From Giesbergeria sp. (GTDB lineage: Bacteria; Pseudomonadota; Gammaproteobacteria; Burkholderiales; Burkholderiaceae_C), in assembly GCA_017998735.1 (NCBI GenBank), contig JAGOCN010000128.1, positions 1-5,878 of the forward strand: a stretch of 5,878 nucleotides of DNA, written 5' to 3'. Positions 5,766 to 5,878 of the stretch are shown one piece after another. The position numbers were made by a program, and so were the translations under genes. Every line of letters begins with the position of its first letter. Position 1 is the first letter of the stretch. Below the pieces are notes generated by a model. That model saw only the letters and a list, made by a program, of their open reading frames with translations, did not search any database and had not been told where the DNA came from.

Positions 5766-5878
5766 TCAGCGCAGCTTGTCAAAAAGCGCGCGTGCCTGGG
5801 CGTGGCACAGCGGCGGCCCGTAGCCCCCGTGGTAGCTGCCGTAGTAGGTGGCAAAGGCCTGGGAGGTGGGGTCGGTGG
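5766..5878 (-). CDS. Unidentified protein, C-terminal fragment
   Basis: The minus strand reads openly from the window edge to a TGA at 5768-5766, giving the last 36 residues. These contain an aromatic/Gly segment ATYYGSYHGGYGPPLCHA, then an ordinary amphipathic end ARALFDKLR. The residue mix is protein-like, with good third-position G/C, and the placement opposite a bidirectional terminator fits the real end of a gene. I do not recognise the family. The single Cys-His pair is too little to infer metal binding. The start and most of the gene lie beyond the window. Confidence 0.65.
   Translation of the reverse strand, partial: TDPTSQAFATYYGSYHGGYGPPLCHAQARALFDKLR

Overview
The window looks like chromosomal housekeeping DNA from a high-GC betaproteobacterium, most likely Comamonadaceae (Acidovorax-like relatives). 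Pointers are the strong G/C bias at third codon positions, the purC / thioredoxin-TPR / purE / purK / Sua5 gene order, the protein sequences themselves, and dispersed palindromic repeats of a type I associate with that family. The taxonomic call is inference, because no rRNA or marker search was possible.

Layout: (1) 1-388, 3' end of purC (SAICAR synthase), + strand. (2) 389-740, a non-coding gap between convergent genes, holding an octamer tandem repeat at the purC stop, a palindromic repeat element and a second short hairpin. (3) 741-1697, minus strand, a thioredoxin-TPR protein of the CnoX/YbbN type with an intact WCGPC site. (4) 1698-1803, a divergent promoter region. (5) 1804-4539, + strand, purE, purK and a full-length Sua5-type threonylcarbamoyl-AMP synthase. 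purE and purK overlap by ATGA; Sua5 follows 28 bases later behind a good ribosome binding site. (6) 4647-5615, + strand, a lipoprotein with an SGNH/GDSL hydrolase fold. (7) 5664-5693, a strong bidirectional terminator, then a perfect 10-bp inverted repeat. (8) 5766-5878, minus strand, the C-terminal end of an unidentified gene.

Functionally, purE and purK convert AIR to CAIR by way of N5-CAIR, and purC uses CAIR in the next step, so three consecutive purine genes sit here around an opposite-strand redox/chaperone gene. Sua5 starts the tRNA t6A modification pathway.

No unmistakable new multi-gene system is visible. Two observations stand out. First, a patch inside purK (about 2995-3056) resembles the intergenic palindromic repeat at 551-602, is read in frame, and breaks the local codon usage. 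Second, the SGNH-fold lipoprotein appears to have lost its nucleophile Ser, its block III Asn and its catalytic His, which suggests a conserved non-enzymatic role.
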